The notes under the pieces were generated by a model. The model worked only from the letters and a program-made list of their open reading frames with translations. It searched no databases and was not told where the DNA came from. Made by a program: the position numbers and the translations under genes. Shown in pieces: positions 43,445 through 54,088 of a DNA stretch of 64,000 nucleotides. Origin of the DNA: Mucilaginibacter agri (GTDB taxonomy: Bacteria > Bacteroidota > Bacteroidia > Sphingobacteriales > Sphingobacteriaceae); contig NZ_WWEO01000042.1 of the NCBI RefSeq assembly GCF_009928685.1, positions 310,001 to 374,000 of the forward strand. The letters run 5' to 3'. Positions within the stretch are counted from its first letter, which is position 1. The number at the start of each line of letters is the position of its first letter.

Positions 43445-44965
43445 TCAATTTTGGGGATTTTCCGATCCGTTGTATTCATAAATGCCACCATCGGCAAATT
43501 GTTGTAGCTTTTTTAATTTTTTTCGCTGCTGAATGTATTGCAGGTTAATCAGCTCGGGATTGTCAAGGTCTTTATACCAAATCAGATAGTAGTGTTTCTG
43601 CCCCATGAATTGCTCTACCGTTTTAGGGAAATAACGGTGCGGCAGCAATTTAATACCTGTATGCCCGCTATGGAAGTAGATAGCTTCGGGCGCATCAGAA
43701 TAAATAGGGGCGTCGGTTTTAAATAGTTCGGGATGCTGACGCATGTATTTCGTAATCTCGGAGTCTTTCCAGGTATCGTCTGTATAACCGGGGTTACCGT
43801 AATCGCATTGGTCGTCAAAGCGTTGGTAGTCTATCTTGTATAAACGGTATTCTATTAATAAAGCACTCAAGCCGAAAACGACATATATAGGAATCTTAAT
43901 TTTAGGCCCCCAGCGTTTAGGCATGTGGATTATCCACCAGGTAAGTGCCCATATCATTGGGATATACATCGGTGCCAAAAGCCTGTCGTTAATGCGCTCG
44001 TACCTCGAAAAGGTCGATGACAGCACAATAAACAGCCCGTATATTAAGGAAAACGTGATGGCAATAACCAGGTAGTTGTTCAGGTTTTTGCGGAAGGTAT
44101 GAAACCATAATGCTATCGTTAAGGCCACAATAGTAATAATACCCACGGCCAATGCCACAGAATCCGCCTCGCTTGGTATGGTAACCCAATCTACAATGGT
44201 ACCGCCGAAGTAAATCATGTTTTGCCAAAATCCGGTAATTGATGCCTCACGCGGGCCGGTGCCGGTACCCGTCATTAAACGATTACGAATAAGGTTGGCT
44301 ACCAACAGTGAGCAGGATATGGCACCAAACACAAATATTCGCTTCCATCTTTCTTTATAGGGGAAAGTGCTCTCAATCAATAACAATAAACAGCCGGTAC
44401 CAATTACGGTTATACCTGCATAACGTGTTATGCAACTAATGCCTGCCACAAGCGCGGCAACCACCAGCGTTATATAAGTATGTGTTTTTAGATACTGAGA
44501 GAAAGTGATAAAAAAAGCAAATACCAGAAATATAAACAGCGTTTCGGACCATAAATAGGTATAGATCTGCAACAGGGCAGGGCTCAATATAATGGCGCCT
44601 AGTACGAGCCATTTATATAAAATGCTTTTAGCGGCAAAGTGCTGCATCAGCAAGCCGCTTATCAGTATCACGCCGGCAAAGAGTAAACCATCTATAACTG
44701 GCCCTGCCACAACGGGGTCTATGCCGCTTATAAAGAAGCTGAGGCCTAAGAAAACCGGGTAAAATATCGGGAAATCGACGATAGCATGGCCGTTAAATGT
44801 AGTTAGCGTACCATGCTCGTGCAGGCTGCGTGCCGCGCTGGTATACATAATAGAATCGGGCGATATGCCGATGCCATTATATTTGGTAAAAAGATAAATA
44901 GCATAATAACCAATTGCAGCTGCAATAACCGAATCGATATTTCTGAGATAGCTGTTTAGTTTCAT
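43445..44965 (-). CDS. Polytopic membrane protein, GT-C (PMT/ArnT-like) glycosyltransferase candidate
   Basis: A 506-residue protein with about 10-12 transmembrane segments. A periplasmic loop follows TM1 (NGIGISPDSIMYTSAARSLHEHG), where the Asp would match the catalytic Asp of GT-C enzymes; a C-terminal soluble tail starts near 385. Probably transfers a polyprenyl-linked sugar in the periplasm. It is 15 bases from gmhB, which makes heptose precursor for LPS, so an envelope role is plausible. Acceptor unknown. Confidence 0.7.
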   Translation of the reverse strand: MKLNSYLRNIDSVIAAAIGYYAIYLFTKYNGIGISPDSIMYTSAARSLHEHGTLTTFNGHAIVDFPIFYPVFLGLSFFISGIDPVVAGPVIDGLLFAGVILISGLLMQHFAAKSILYKWLVLGAIILSPALLQIYTYLWSETLFIFLVFAFFITFSQYLKTHTYITLVVAALVAGISCITRYAGITVIGTGCLLLLIESTFPYKERWKRIFVFGAISCSLLVANLIRNRLMTGTGTGPREASITGFWQNMIYFGGTIVDWVTIPSEADSVALAVGIITIVALTIALWFHTFRKNLNNYLVIAITFSLIYGLFIVLSSTFSRYERINDRLLAPMYIPMIWALTWWIIHMPKRWGPKIKIPIYVVFGLSALLIEYRLYKIDYQRFDDQCDYGNPGYTDDTWKDSEITKYMRQHPELFKTDAPIYSDAPEAIYFHSGHTGIKLLPHRYFPKTVEQFMGQKHYYLIWYKDLDNPELINLQYIQQRKKLKKLQQFADGGIYEYNGSENPQN

Positions 44966-44980
44966 GCTATTTATTAAAGC

Positions 44981-45475
44981 TTAGTCAATCAGGTCTAAAA
45001 CGTCGCTGATGGGCTGGTCGCTGTTAATTAATATACCTTTAACACCTGCGGCGGTACCTGCTTCTACGTCGCGCTCACGGTCGCCGATAAAGTATGATTT
45101 AGATGGATCGATATTGTATTGCTCAATACCTCTTAACAATAAACCGGGTTTAGGTTTGCGGCAATCGCAATCGCCGGTAAAGTTAGGGTGATGCGGGCAA
45201 TAGTATATATCTGTAAACTCAACACCATGTTCGGCGTAAAGTTTTTTCATATGGGCATGCATCTCAGCCAATTGTTCTTCAGTGTACCAGCCTTTAGCCA
45301 GGCCGCCCTGATTGGTAGCAACAATTAAAAGATAGCCCCTGTCTTGCAGTTCTTTAAGCGTAGCAAAGTTGTGCTCCAATACATGGAAATCTTCTATCTT
45401 ACAAACGTAGTCGCCCATCTCCTGGTTCAACACACCATCGCGGTCTAAGAATACTGCTTTATTTTTTTCTAACAT
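44981..45475 (-). CDS. gmhB: D-glycero-D-manno-heptose 1,7-bisphosphate 7-phosphatase
   Basis: HAD-III phosphatase of 164 residues. Motif I is FLDRDGVLN (catalytic Asp pair), motif II is VATNQGG, and the GmhB-type zinc site is CPHHPN with CDCRKPKPG. The last motif is GDRERDVEAGTAAG. Makes heptose-1-phosphate for LPS core. HisB phosphatase resembles it but lacks this C-terminal pattern. It precedes the GT-C gene on the same strand. Confidence 0.9.
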   Translation of the reverse strand: MLEKNKAVFLDRDGVLNQEMGDYVCKIEDFHVLEHNFATLKELQDRGYLLIVATNQGGLAKGWYTEEQLAEMHAHMKKLYAEHGVEFTDIYYCPHHPNFTGDCDCRKPKPGLLLRGIEQYNIDPSKSYFIGDRERDVEAGTAAGVKGILINSDQPISDVLDLID

Positions 45476-45706
45476 ACCCGTTACAATTAAGCTGCAAAAA
45501 TAGATTAATCATTTAATTAGTACTAAGAAGGTCTGCCTGATTGAGGATTTTTTATTTATACCTGTATATTGTTGTTAAATTAATATTAATTCTACTTACC
45601 AACTAGTTTTTGTTGCAACCTTTTTAAAAGTTAGGGCATGTTTTTAATTGTTTTTCGAAAAACGTAATTTCGTTGTTACACCTTTTTCAATTTTGGTTCT
45701 TTTGAT

Positions 45707-48700
45707 ATGGATTTAACTGATTGCCCCCAGCAGGGTTTGTACCGGCCCGAATTTGAACACGACTCCTGCGGTACAGGTTTTATAACCAATATTAACGGAC
45801 ATAAGTCTAATCAGATTGTCCGTGATGCCCTTACTATTCTCGAAAACATGGAACACCGCGGTGCTTGCGGTTGCGATCCCGATAGTGGTGACGGTGCAGG
45901 TATATTGATTCAATTACCGCACGAGTTTTTAATGGAAGAATGCTCGAACCTGGAAATGAGCTTACCCGAACCCGGAGATTACGGCGTAGGGATGATCTTT
46001 TTTCCGAAAGATTCGGTACTTAAAAAGGCTTGCCGCAATATTATTAGCAGTGCTGCCGAAAAATTAGGTCTTCACATGTTAGGTTACCGCAAGGTACCGG
46101 TTGATAATACCGTTATTGGCGAAACTGCCCGCGAAGCCGAACCTGATGCAGAACAACTGTTTATTTCGAAACCGCACAGTATTACTACAGCCGAAGCTTT
46201 TGAGCGTAAGTTGTTTGTATTAAGAAGATATATTAACAAAACAGTTTTAGAAACTGTACCGCAGGCTGGCGAGCACTTTTACTTTACCTCGCTATCCAGC
46301 AAAACCATTATTTATAAAGGTCAGTTAACAACATACCAATTACGCCAGTACTTTACAGATCTGGCAGATCCACGTGTGGCATCAGGCTTTGCCATGATCC
46401 ACTCCCGTTTCTCTACCAATACTTTCCCTTCGTGGAAACTGGCTCAGCCGTTCCGTTTGATTGCCCACAACGGCGAGATCAACACGCTGACCGGTAACCT
46501 GAACTGGTTCTACGCAGGTGTTAAATCACTGGCATCATCTTACTTCACCAGCGAAGAAATGGAGATGTTATTGCCTGTGATCGACAATAACCAATCTGAC
46601 TCTGCTTGCCTTGATAATATCATCGAGGTGCTATTACACTCAGGCCGCTCTTTACCACATGTAATGATGATGCTGGTACCCGAGGCATGGGACGGCAACG
46701 AGCAGATGGACCCTATTAAAAAAGCATTTTACGAATACCACGCTACCCTAATGGAGCCTTGGGATGGCCCTGCTGCTATCTCATTTACTGATGGTCGTTT
46801 AGTTGGTGCCTTGTTAGATCGCAATGGTCTGCGCCCGCTACGTTATGTAGTTACTAATGATAACCGCGTTATCGCTGCGTCTGAAGCCGGTGTATTAACC
46901 ATCGACGAAAGCACGGTTATCAGCAAAGGTCGCCTGCAACCGGGTAAAATGTTATTGATCGATACCGTACAAGGTAAGATCATTAAAGACGAAGAAATTA
47001 AACAACAGATAGCTTCGCAGCAACCTTATGGCCGTTGGTTAGATAACTACCAGATCCGTTTAGAAGAACTTGCAGAACCGCGTGTTGCGTTTACAAGTCT
47101 TTCTGGCGAATCTATTTTCCGTTACCAACAGGTGTTCGGTTATAGCCGTGAGGATATTGAGGTGATCATCAAGCCAATGGCTATTGATGGTAAAGAACCT
47201 ATTGGCTCTATGGGTACAGACGTGCCTTTGGCTATATTGTCTGATAAACCTCAGCACCTGTCGAGCTATTTCAAACAGTTCTTTGCCCAGGTAACCAACC
47301 CGCCGATAGACCCTATCCGCGAGCGTTTGGTAATGAGCCTTGCTACCTTTATCGGTAACAATGGCAACCTGCTCGACGAGGATAAAATGCATTGCCATTG
47401 CGTAAAGCTTAAGCATCCGATTTTAAATAATAACGAGCTGGAGAAACTACGCAGTATCGATACCGGTTTATTCCACGCTAAAACCCTGCAAACTTACTTT
47501 AAGGCCGATGGCCAGCCGGGCTCTTTAGAAAAAGGTATTGCAAGGCTTTGCCGCTATGCCGAAGATGCAGTGGAAGATGGTTTTGAAGTACTGATCCTTT
47601 CGGATCGTGCGGTTGATTCTGAGCATGCGCCTATACCATCATTACTGGCCGTATCTGCCGTACACCACCACCTCATTAAAAAAGGTAGCCGTGGCTCGGT
47701 AGGTTTAGTAGTTGAGGTTGGCGATGCCTGGGAAGTACACCATTTTGCAGCTTTATTATCGTTTGGTGCAAGTGCTATTAACCCTTACCTGGCATTATCA
47801 ACAATTGAAAACTTGAAGGCAACCGGTGATATGGAAACCGATTTGCCTACAGACAAATTATACTACAACTACATCAAATCTATTTGCGATGGATTGTTGA
47901 AGATATTCTCTAAAATGGGTATCTCTACGCTGCAATCGTACCATGGGGCGCAGGTATTTGAGATACTGGGCTTAAATAAAGATGTGGTTAGCAAATATTT
48001 CTGCGGTGCTGTTACCCGTATAGAAGGTTTAGGGCTTGACGAAATTGCCCGCGAAGCTTTAGGTAAACACCGTATGGGCTTTAACCACTCTAAAGGCGAA
48101 ACCCGCTTGCTGCAGGAAGGTGGTATTTACCAGTGGAAACGCAGGGGAGAGGCTCACTTGTTTAACCCGCAAACAGTACACTTGCTGCAACATGCAACCC
48201 GTACTAACGACTTCGCTGTTTACAAAAACTACGCGAAACTGGTTAACGAGCAAACCGAAAAGCATTTCACCATTCGTGGTTTGTTAGACTTTACACATCA
48301 CCGCGAGGCTATTTCGATTGAGGAAGTTGAATCGGCAGAAAGCATCATGAAGCGTTTTGCTACAGGTGCTATGTCATTCGGCTCGATCTCGCACGAAGCG
48401 CACAGTACGCTGGCCATTGCCATGAACCGCATTGGCGGCAAAAGCAATACAGGCGAAGGCGGCGAGGACGAAATGCGTTACGAGAAAATGCCTAACGGCG
48501 ACTCGATGCGTTCGGCTATTAAACAAATCGCTTCTGCTCGTTTCGGGGTAACGTCAAACTACTTGACTAACGCCGATGAGTTGCAAATTAAAATGGCGCA
48601 AGGTGCAAAACCAGGTGAGGGCGGTCAACTGCCAGGCCACAAGGTTGACGATTGGATTGCCAAAACGCGTCACTCAACACCGGGTGTGGGCTTAATTTCT

Positions 48701-50233
48701 CCGCCTCCGCACCACGATATTTATTCCATCGAAGATTTAGCCCAGCTTATCTTCGACCTTAAAAATGCCAACCGTGCTGCGCGTATCAACGTTAAGTTGG
48801 TATCTAAAGCAGGTGTTGGTACTATTGCTGCCGGTGTTGCCAAAGCACATGCCGACGTGATCCTGATTGCAGGTTACGATGGTGGTACAGGTGCATCGCC
48901 TATCAGCTCTATCAAACACGCTGGTTTACCTTGGGAACTTGGTTTGGCAGAGGCGCACCAAACGCTGGTACGCAACAAACTGCGCAGCCGCGTAGTGTTA
49001 CAAGCGGATGGGCAGATGAAAACCGGTCGCGACCTGGTTATCGCAGCCTTAATGGGTGCCGAAGAATGGGGTGTTGCTACTGCAGCCCTTGTTGCCGGCG
49101 GTTGTATCATGATGCGTAAATGCCACTTGAATACATGCCCTGTTGGTGTGGCTACGCAAGATCCTGAGTTACGTAAACTGTTCAGCGGTCAGCCCGATCA
49201 CATTGTAAACCTGTTCCGTTTCCTTGCCGAAGATATGCGCGAAATTATGGCTGAGCTTGGTTTCCGTACTATACAGGAAATGGTTGGCCGTGTACAATTC
49301 TTGCGCGTTAGAGATAACATCCAAAGCTGGAAAGCCAAAAAGGTAGATCTATCTGGTATTTTACACCCGGTAACCAACCAAAAAGGTTTAACACTTTACA
49401 ACAGCGAAAGCCAGGATCACGGTATGGCCGAGATCATCGACTGGAAACTGTTAGAAGCTGCACAGCATGCTTTAGAGGATAAAACCCCAGTATTCGCTAC
49501 GTTCGACGTTAAGAACATCGACCGTGCCATTGGTACCATGTTATCAAACGAAATCTCTAAGAAATACGGTTCTGCAGGCTTGCCTGATAATACGATCAAT
49601 TTTAAATTCAAAGGCTCTGCCGGACAAAGCTTTGGTGCTTTTGCAACAAAAGGTGTTTCTTTCGAACTGGAAGGTGAAGCCAATGACTACGTTGGTAAAG
49701 GCTTATCTGGTGCACAGCTGGCTATTTATCCTGCTGCAAACGCAACCTTTACGCCAGAAGATAACATCATTATCGGTAACGTAGCTATGTATGGCGCTAC
49801 CTCGGGCGAGTTGTTTGCACGCGGTATGGCTGGCGAGCGTTTCGCGGTACGTAACTCGGGCGCTACGGCCGTTGTTGAAGGTACAGGCGACCACGGCTGC
49901 GAGTACATGACCGGCGGTCGCGCGTTGATTTTGGGTAAAACAGGCCGCAACTTTGCCGCAGGTATGAGCGGTGGTATTGCCTGGATTTATGATGAGGACA
50001 AAACCTTCGCCGAAAACTGCAACGCAGAGATGGTGGATCTGGATCCTTTAGCTAAAGAAGACGAAGATCAGATTCTGACACTACTTAACAAACACGTGCA
50101 TTTAACCCAAAGTGAGGTAGCCAAAAAGCTGCTGGCAAATTGGGGCGAAGCCAAACTTAAGTTTGTTAAAGTGTTCCCGAAAGAGTACAAGAAAGTTTTA
50201 CAAAAATCAGAATTACAAGCTATCAGCAAATAA
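45707..50233 (+). CDS. gltB: Glutamate synthase large subunit
   Basis: Makes two glutamates from glutamine and 2-oxoglutarate. The 1508 residues include a short 20-residue propeptide before the catalytic Cys21 (HDSCGTGFI), the glutaminase domain, the central domain, the FMN/Fe-S synthase domain (GGKSNTGEGGEDEMRY; CHLNTCPVGVATQDPELR with 3Fe-4S Cys) and the C-terminal beta-helix with G-rich repeats. Complete. gltD follows after one base. Confidence 0.98.
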   Translation: MDLTDCPQQGLYRPEFEHDSCGTGFITNINGHKSNQIVRDALTILENMEHRGACGCDPDSGDGAGILIQLPHEFLMEECSNLEMSLPEPGDYGVGMIFFPKDSVLKKACRNIISSAAEKLGLHMLGYRKVPVDNTVIGETAREAEPDAEQLFISKPHSITTAEAFERKLFVLRRYINKTVLETVPQAGEHFYFTSLSSKTIIYKGQLTTYQLRQYFTDLADPRVASGFAMIHSRFSTNTFPSWKLAQPFRLIAHNGEINTLTGNLNWFYAGVKSLASSYFTSEEMEMLLPVIDNNQSDSACLDNIIEVLLHSGRSLPHVMMMLVPEAWDGNEQMDPIKKAFYEYHATLMEPWDGPAAISFTDGRLVGALLDRNGLRPLRYVVTNDNRVIAASEAGVLTIDESTVISKGRLQPGKMLLIDTVQGKIIKDEEIKQQIASQQPYGRWLDNYQIRLEELAEPRVAFTSLSGESIFRYQQVFGYSREDIEVIIKPMAIDGKEPIGSMGTDVPLAILSDKPQHLSSYFKQFFAQVTNPPIDPIRERLVMSLATFIGNNGNLLDEDKMHCHCVKLKHPILNNNELEKLRSIDTGLFHAKTLQTYFKADGQPGSLEKGIARLCRYAEDAVEDGFEVLILSDRAVDSEHAPIPSLLAVSAVHHHLIKKGSRGSVGLVVEVGDAWEVHHFAALLSFGASAINPYLALSTIENLKATGDMETDLPTDKLYYNYIKSICDGLLKIFSKMGISTLQSYHGAQVFEILGLNKDVVSKYFCGAVTRIEGLGLDEIAREALGKHRMGFNHSKGETRLLQEGGIYQWKRRGEAHLFNPQTVHLLQHATRTNDFAVYKNYAKLVNEQTEKHFTIRGLLDFTHHREAISIEEVESAESIMKRFATGAMSFGSISHEAHSTLAIAMNRIGGKSNTGEGGEDEMRYEKMPNGDSMRSAIKQIASARFGVTSNYLTNADELQIKMAQGAKPGEGGQLPGHKVDDWIAKTRHSTPGVGLISPPPHHDIYSIEDLAQLIFDLKNANRAARINVKLVSKAGVGTIAAGVAKAHADVILIAGYDGGTGASPISSIKHAGLPWELGLAEAHQTLVRNKLRSRVVLQADGQMKTGRDLVIAALMGAEEWGVATAALVAGGCIMMRKCHLNTCPVGVATQDPELRKLFSGQPDHIVNLFRFLAEDMREIMAELGFRTIQEMVGRVQFLRVRDNIQSWKAKKVDLSGILHPVTNQKGLTLYNSESQDHGMAEIIDWKLLEAAQHALEDKTPVFATFDVKNIDRAIGTMLSNEISKKYGSAGLPDNTINFKFKGSAGQSFGAFATKGVSFELEGEANDYVGKGLSGAQLAIYPAANATFTPEDNIIIGNVAMYGATSGELFARGMAGERFAVRNSGATAVVEGTGDHGCEYMTGGRALILGKTGRNFAAGMSGGIAWIYDEDKTFAENCNAEMVDLDPLAKEDEDQILTLLNKHVHLTQSEVAKKLLANWGEAKLKFVKVFPKEYKKVLQKSELQAISK

Positions 50234-50234
50234 T

Positions 50235-51713
50235 ATGGGAAAGCCTACCGGATTTCAGGAGTTTAACAGAGAACTTCCTGGTAAAATAGCGCCCGAAGCA
50301 AGGGTTAAAAATTATAACGAGTTTGTTGGTCTGTATACTGCTGATAAGCTTAACGAACAATCGGCACGTTGCATGAACTGCGGTATACCATTTTGCCATT
50401 CGGGTTGCCCGCTTGGTAACATTATTCCGGAGTTTAACGATGCTGTTTACCGCAAAAACTGGGTTGAAGCGTACGAGATATTATCTTCAACCAACAACTT
50501 CCCCGAGTTTACAGGCCGTATTTGCCCTGCGCCGTGCGAATCTGCATGTGTGTTAGGCATTAACAAGCCGCCTGTTGCTATTGAGGAAATAGAGAAACAC
50601 ATTATCGAAATCGCTTACGAAAAGAACCTGGTTAAGCCAATGGCGCCGATCATCAAAACCGGTAAAACGGTTGCTGTGGTAGGCTCTGGCCCTGCAGGCT
50701 TGGCGGCGGCTGCTCAACTGAGCAAAGCTGGCCACGCCGTAACCGTTTACGAACGCGATGATAAACCGGGAGGCTTGCTGCGCTACGGTATCCCCGACTT
50801 TAAACTAGAGAAATGGGTTATCGATCGCCGTATACAGGTAATGGAGGCCGACGGTGTTGAATTTATCTGCAATACAGAAGTAGGTAAAGACATTGCCGCC
50901 GATGAGTTAACCCGCCGTTACGATGCAGTTGTTTTGGCAGGTGGCTCAACCATTCCACGTAATTTGCCTATCCCTGGCCGCGAGCTTAAGGGTACTTACT
51001 TTGCAATGGATTTCCTGAAACAGCAAAACAAACGCGTAAGCAGCACCGAAATTAAGGCCGAAGATATTTTAGCCACAGATAAAGACGTAGTGGTTATAGG
51101 CGGTGGCGATACCGGTTCCGACTGTGTAGGCACTTCAAACCGCCAGGGTGCAAGATCAATTCTTCAGTTTGAGTTTATGCCGCAGCCCCCAAAAGAGCGT
51201 ACTGCCGCTATGCCTTGGCCAAGCTACCCTATGGTCTTAAAAACCACCAGCTCACACGAGGAAGGTGTTCAAAGACATTTCGGTATCAATACCAAACAGT
51301 TTTTAGGTGACGATCAGGGCAACTTACGTGCCTTGAAGGTGACCGATGTAACCTGGGAAACCGACTTTTTAGGTCGCCCAACCAAGTTTGCGGAGGTTGA
51401 AGGTTCGGAGCGCGAGATACCTTGTCAGCGTGTATTCCTGGCAATGGGTTTCGTAAACCCGCAATATGATGGTATGCTGGAAGCGTTAGGCGTTGAGCTT
51501 GACGAACGCAAGAATGTTAAAGCCAAAGAAGGCGTTTACCGAACCAATGTAAGCAAAGTATTTGCCTGTGGCGATATGCGCCGCGGACAATCTCTTGTGG
51601 TTTGGGCAATATCAGAAGGCCGTGAGGCCGCACGCAAAGTAGACGAGTTTTTAACCGGCCACACGCTTTTAGAAAGCAAGGAAGCCGTTAACTTTTACGA
51701 ACAAGCGTTTTAA
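50235..51713 (+). CDS. gltD: Glutamate synthase small subunit
   Basis: NADPH-oxidising subunit, 492 residues. Two [4Fe-4S] motifs at the N-terminus ([14 protein letters not shown] and [12 protein letters not shown]), FAD site [15 protein letters not shown] site [10 protein letters not shown]. The ATG at 50235 is one base after the gltB TAA. A hairpin terminator follows the gene. Standard length for GOGAT small subunits. Confidence 0.97.
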   Translation: MGKPTGFQEFNRELPGKIAPEARVKNYNEFVGLYTADKLNEQSARCMNCGIPFCHSGCPLGNIIPEFNDAVYRKNWVEAYEILSSTNNFPEFTGRICPAPCESACVLGINKPPVAIEEIEKHIIEIAYEKNLVKPMAPIIKTGKTVAVVGSGPAGLAAAAQLSKAGHAVTVYERDDKPGGLLRYGIPDFKLEKWVIDRRIQVMEADGVEFICNTEVGKDIAADELTRRYDAVVLAGGSTIPRNLPIPGRELKGTYFAMDFLKQQNKRVSSTEIKAEDILATDKDVVVIGGGDTGSDCVGTSNRQGARSILQFEFMPQPPKERTAAMPWPSYPMVLKTTSSHEEGVQRHFGINTKQFLGDDQGNLRALKVTDVTWETDFLGRPTKFAEVEGSEREIPCQRVFLAMGFVNPQYDGMLEALGVELDERKNVKAKEGVYRTNVSKVFACGDMRRGQSLVVWAISEGREAARKVDEFLTGHTLLESKEAVNFYEQAF

Positions 51714-51752
51714 CAACGGATTTAGTCAATCACTCTATAATTTCAGTAGTTT

Positions 51753-51784
51753 ACCTGCGGTAGTCGGTCCCGGCTATCGCAGGT
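51753..51784. terminator. Terminator after gltD
   Basis: Imperfect 13-bp stem with ACCTGCG/CGCAGGT arms and inner TAG/CTA and CGG/CCG pairs, then TTATTTTTG on the plus strand. It overlaps the end of the convergent small gene. Confidence 0.8.
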
Positions 51785-51983
51785 TTATTTTTGTCCAGTC
51801 CTGAAGCTTTTGCTTCAATTCCTCATAAGATTCTTTCACGGTTATGTATGATTCCTGGTCGCCGATCAGATAGATGCGTACTTCTTCTTCCGGGTCTTTA
51901 TAGATCACGATAGAAGTTATATTGTCTACGTTGACTAATGTGTTGCGGTCGTTTTTGTCTAGTAGTTCGATGAAGTTTGCCAT
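51774..51983 (-). CDS. Small hypothetical protein (FlbD-like fold)
   Basis: A 69-residue protein, MANFIELLDKNDRNTLVNVD onward, with a beta-hairpin pattern (VRIYLIGDQESYITVKESYEEL) reminiscent of FlbD-like small proteins. No flagellar genes are present, so the resemblance says little about role. I use the ATG at 51983; an upstream ATG at 52049 adds a sequence with no supporting composition. Function unknown. Confidence 0.6.
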   Translation of the reverse strand: MANFIELLDKNDRNTLVNVDNITSIVIYKDPEEEVRIYLIGDQESYITVKESYEELKQKLQDWTKINLR

Positions 51984-52102
51984 GGGAGTATAACAGAGCG
52001 AGTATCCAAAGGTTCTGTCAAATGTGAATTGCATCGTCCGGCGAAACAAAATTTTGTCACGCTGATACTAGAAGCCCCGAATTTGCAGGTCACTATTATA
52101 AT

Positions 52103-52447
52103 TTGTTTTCCATTAGTAGGGGCAGGGTGATTTATTGTCGTTAGCGGATGTCACTTTTCTTTGACCGCCAAAGAAAAGTAACCAAAAAAAAGCTCGTGGC
52201 TGCTTTATTTTCTATGGAAGTCGGTGCTTGGGCAGGGATAGTGCTACCCGAAAATCAAGAGGCCACAAAAAAGAGGTGACATTAGGTCTGTTCTTGCAGT
52301 CAGTTTTGGACTTTCCAAGAGCGATGGCCCAGACAGAAAAGCGGGGCCGAGGGTTGGCATGCGTGGTGGAGCTTTTTTCTGTCTTGATCTTTTGGCTACT
52401 TTTGGATCAAGCCAAAAGTAGCTAGGCCTCCGCGGCTATGAGCGGAA
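52103..52447 (+). repeat. Long mosaic repeat, copy D
   Basis: Complete copy, same orientation as A-C. Left hairpin CTTTTCTTTG/CAAAGAAAAG, middle module like copy C (CTCGTGGCTGCTTTATTTTC), right part GACAGAAAAGC to GCTTTTTTCTGTC, then a GCTACTTTTG/CAAAAGTAGC hairpin and GCGGCTATGAGCGG end. Between it and 52583 lies a short hairpin (CATTCCC/GGGAATG, 52526-52547). Confidence 0.85.
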
Positions 52448-52583
52448 TAACATTCAATATATCACAAGACTGGAATAGTTACTCATTCGTTAATCACGAC
52501 ACCAACTCTGTAAGTAGGGGATTGCATTCCCATAGCTCGGGAATGGCTTTACTTCGGAATGACGCGAATTTAAAATGGAGGAG

Positions 52584-52856
52584 TTAATCCTTATCCGATT
52601 TGCTAGTCAACTTTAGAAAGTTATCGTACAATAAGCCTCCGAACGTTAGCGCTATCCAATTACAAATTGCCCACACGGCACCGAAGATTGGTGGGATCAA
52701 AATCGAAATTATCAATGCCTTGACGCCATAGGCTGGCGCACCGTTAAAATAGATAGCTTTAATATTGAAAAATGATAAAATGCCGCATAAAAGGGATAAT
52801 GGAATGGCACAGAAGTTATAAGACCAAAACAGTCTTTTGAATGAGTATTTATTCAT
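52584..52856 (-). CDS. Small membrane protein of unknown function
   Basis: A 90-residue protein with two hydrophobic segments (about 12-33 and 45-75) and a charged C-terminus. No known domain. It lies 29 bases beyond the YdeI-like gene on the same strand. Confidence 0.55.
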   Translation of the reverse strand: MNKYSFKRLFWSYNFCAIPLSLLCGILSFFNIKAIYFNGAPAYGVKALIISILIPPIFGAVWAICNWIALTFGGLLYDNFLKLTSKSDKD

Positions 52857-52885
52857 GAATTGATAAGATATTATTTAATATAGGA

Positions 52886-53545
52886 CTACTTCTCACTCGG
52901 ATTCCGCTTCCCACTTAACAACATCTCTACCATTTTCTCAACCCTTGCAACACGCGTTTTCTCTTGCTTGGCGCTGAGTACCCACACTACATATTCTTTT
53001 CGGTGCGAGTAAGCTAACTGGTTAAAAATGGCCAATGCACCGGGCGATTGTTGCAACGCTTCGAGTGCATCGGGTGGTAGGGTAACTTGTTTTTTATCTA
53101 CATCTATGTAGGCCGAGTAATCGTTGGTTTTAATTTCGGAGTTACGAGAGGCAGATACCTTAACCTGGTCTTGGGGTTTAAAACGGAGGGCCGTCCAGAT
53201 GTTGTTGATAGCGGCAGAAGCCACCGGACGAAGGTTATATTTAGCTGCTTCATCCCAACTGCCCATCATTTCCAGATCGGTAGGGATGGAGGTGTTCTTT
53301 TTAGGGTAGGTGAACCAGATCACAGTATCGTGTTTTAACGAAGACTGAACGGCCTTTAATACCTCGCCCAATTCTGCTTTGTTTTTAACAAACAGTTGCA
53401 CGCCGTCCACCTTGCCGCTGCTTTCAAAACTAAGTTGCACACCCTCGGGCAGCGGGTCTATATAAGCAATATAATCTTCGGGAGCGTTAACAATAAGCCA
53501 GTGCGAGCCTGGCTTCATGAGCAGTTTTTTAACTATTGGGTTCAT
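52886..53545 (-). CDS. YdeI/OmpD-associated-like protein
   Basis: A 219-residue protein. The C-terminal 70 residues (LPPDALEALQQSPGALAIF, SHRKEYVVWVLSAK, then a helical KMVEMLLSGKRNP) match the YdeI/OmdA family, proposed in Salmonella to protect from bacteriocin. The first 140 residues resemble a DUF3052-like domain. Lies 12 bases after the SpoU gene; probably co-transcribed with it. Confidence 0.75.
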   Translation of the reverse strand: MNPIVKKLLMKPGSHWLIVNAPEDYIAYIDPLPEGVQLSFESSGKVDGVQLFVKNKAELGEVLKAVQSSLKHDTVIWFTYPKKNTSIPTDLEMMGSWDEAAKYNLRPVASAAINNIWTALRFKPQDQVKVSASRNSEIKTNDYSAYIDVDKKQVTLPPDALEALQQSPGALAIFNQLAYSHRKEYVVWVLSAKQEKTRVARVEKMVEMLLSGKRNPSEK

Positions 53546-53557
53546 AATACCTGTACG

Positions 53558-54088
53558 TTACAGGTTCAATTTCGCAAAAAAATCCCAAAGTACAATGCCT
53601 GCAGAAACCACTATGTTAAAGGAATGCTTGGTACCAAACTGGGGGATCTCGATACAGTGATCAATGGTTGCCATTACATCATCGGCCACACCATTTACCT
53701 CATTTCCGAAAATAAGGGCATACTTTTTATCCTGCTCGGGTTCAAAGGTGTTGAGCATAATACTGTTCTCGGCCTGCTCTACGGCTATTATTACATAACC
53801 TTCCTGTCTCAGTTTTTCAACGGCGGTTAGGGTGTCTGTTTCATAAGTCCAGTCGATAGATTGGGTAGCACCAAGAGCGGTTTTTTCAATTTCCCGATGT
53901 GGGGGCTGGGCGGTAATGCCGCATAACACAATCTGCTCTACCGCGAAACCATCGCTGGTGCGAAATATCGAACCCACGTTGTGCATACTGCGCACATTAT
54001 CCATTACCACTGCAACAGGTAGTTTGTCCTGTGCTTTAAATTCAGAAACAGATGGACGGTTTAGCTCGTCCAGTTTTAGTTTACGCAT
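53558..54088 (-). CDS. SpoU/TrmH-family RNA 2'-O-methyltransferase
   Basis: SAM-dependent methylase with the SPOUT knot, 176 residues: motif 1 NVRSMHNVGSIFRTSDGF, motif 2 ALIFGNEVNGV, motif 3 IEIPQFGTKHSFNIVVSAGI. Probably modifies a tRNA or rRNA ribose. The ATG at 54088 overlaps the galK stop by 8 bases; upstream starts lie inside galK. Target not known. Confidence 0.9.
   Translation of the reverse strand: MRKLKLDELNRPSVSEFKAQDKLPVAVVMDNVRSMHNVGSIFRTSDGFAVEQIVLCGITAQPPHREIEKTALGATQSIDWTYETDTLTAVEKLRQEGYVIIAVEQAENSIMLNTFEPEQDKKYALIFGNEVNGVADDVMATIDHCIEIPQFGTKHSFNIVVSAGIVLWDFFAKLNL

Noticed and set aside
52228..52425. 65-codon ORF inside mosaic repeat copy D
   Set aside because: It lies within a non-coding repeat, has no counterpart in the other copies and no protein-like composition.
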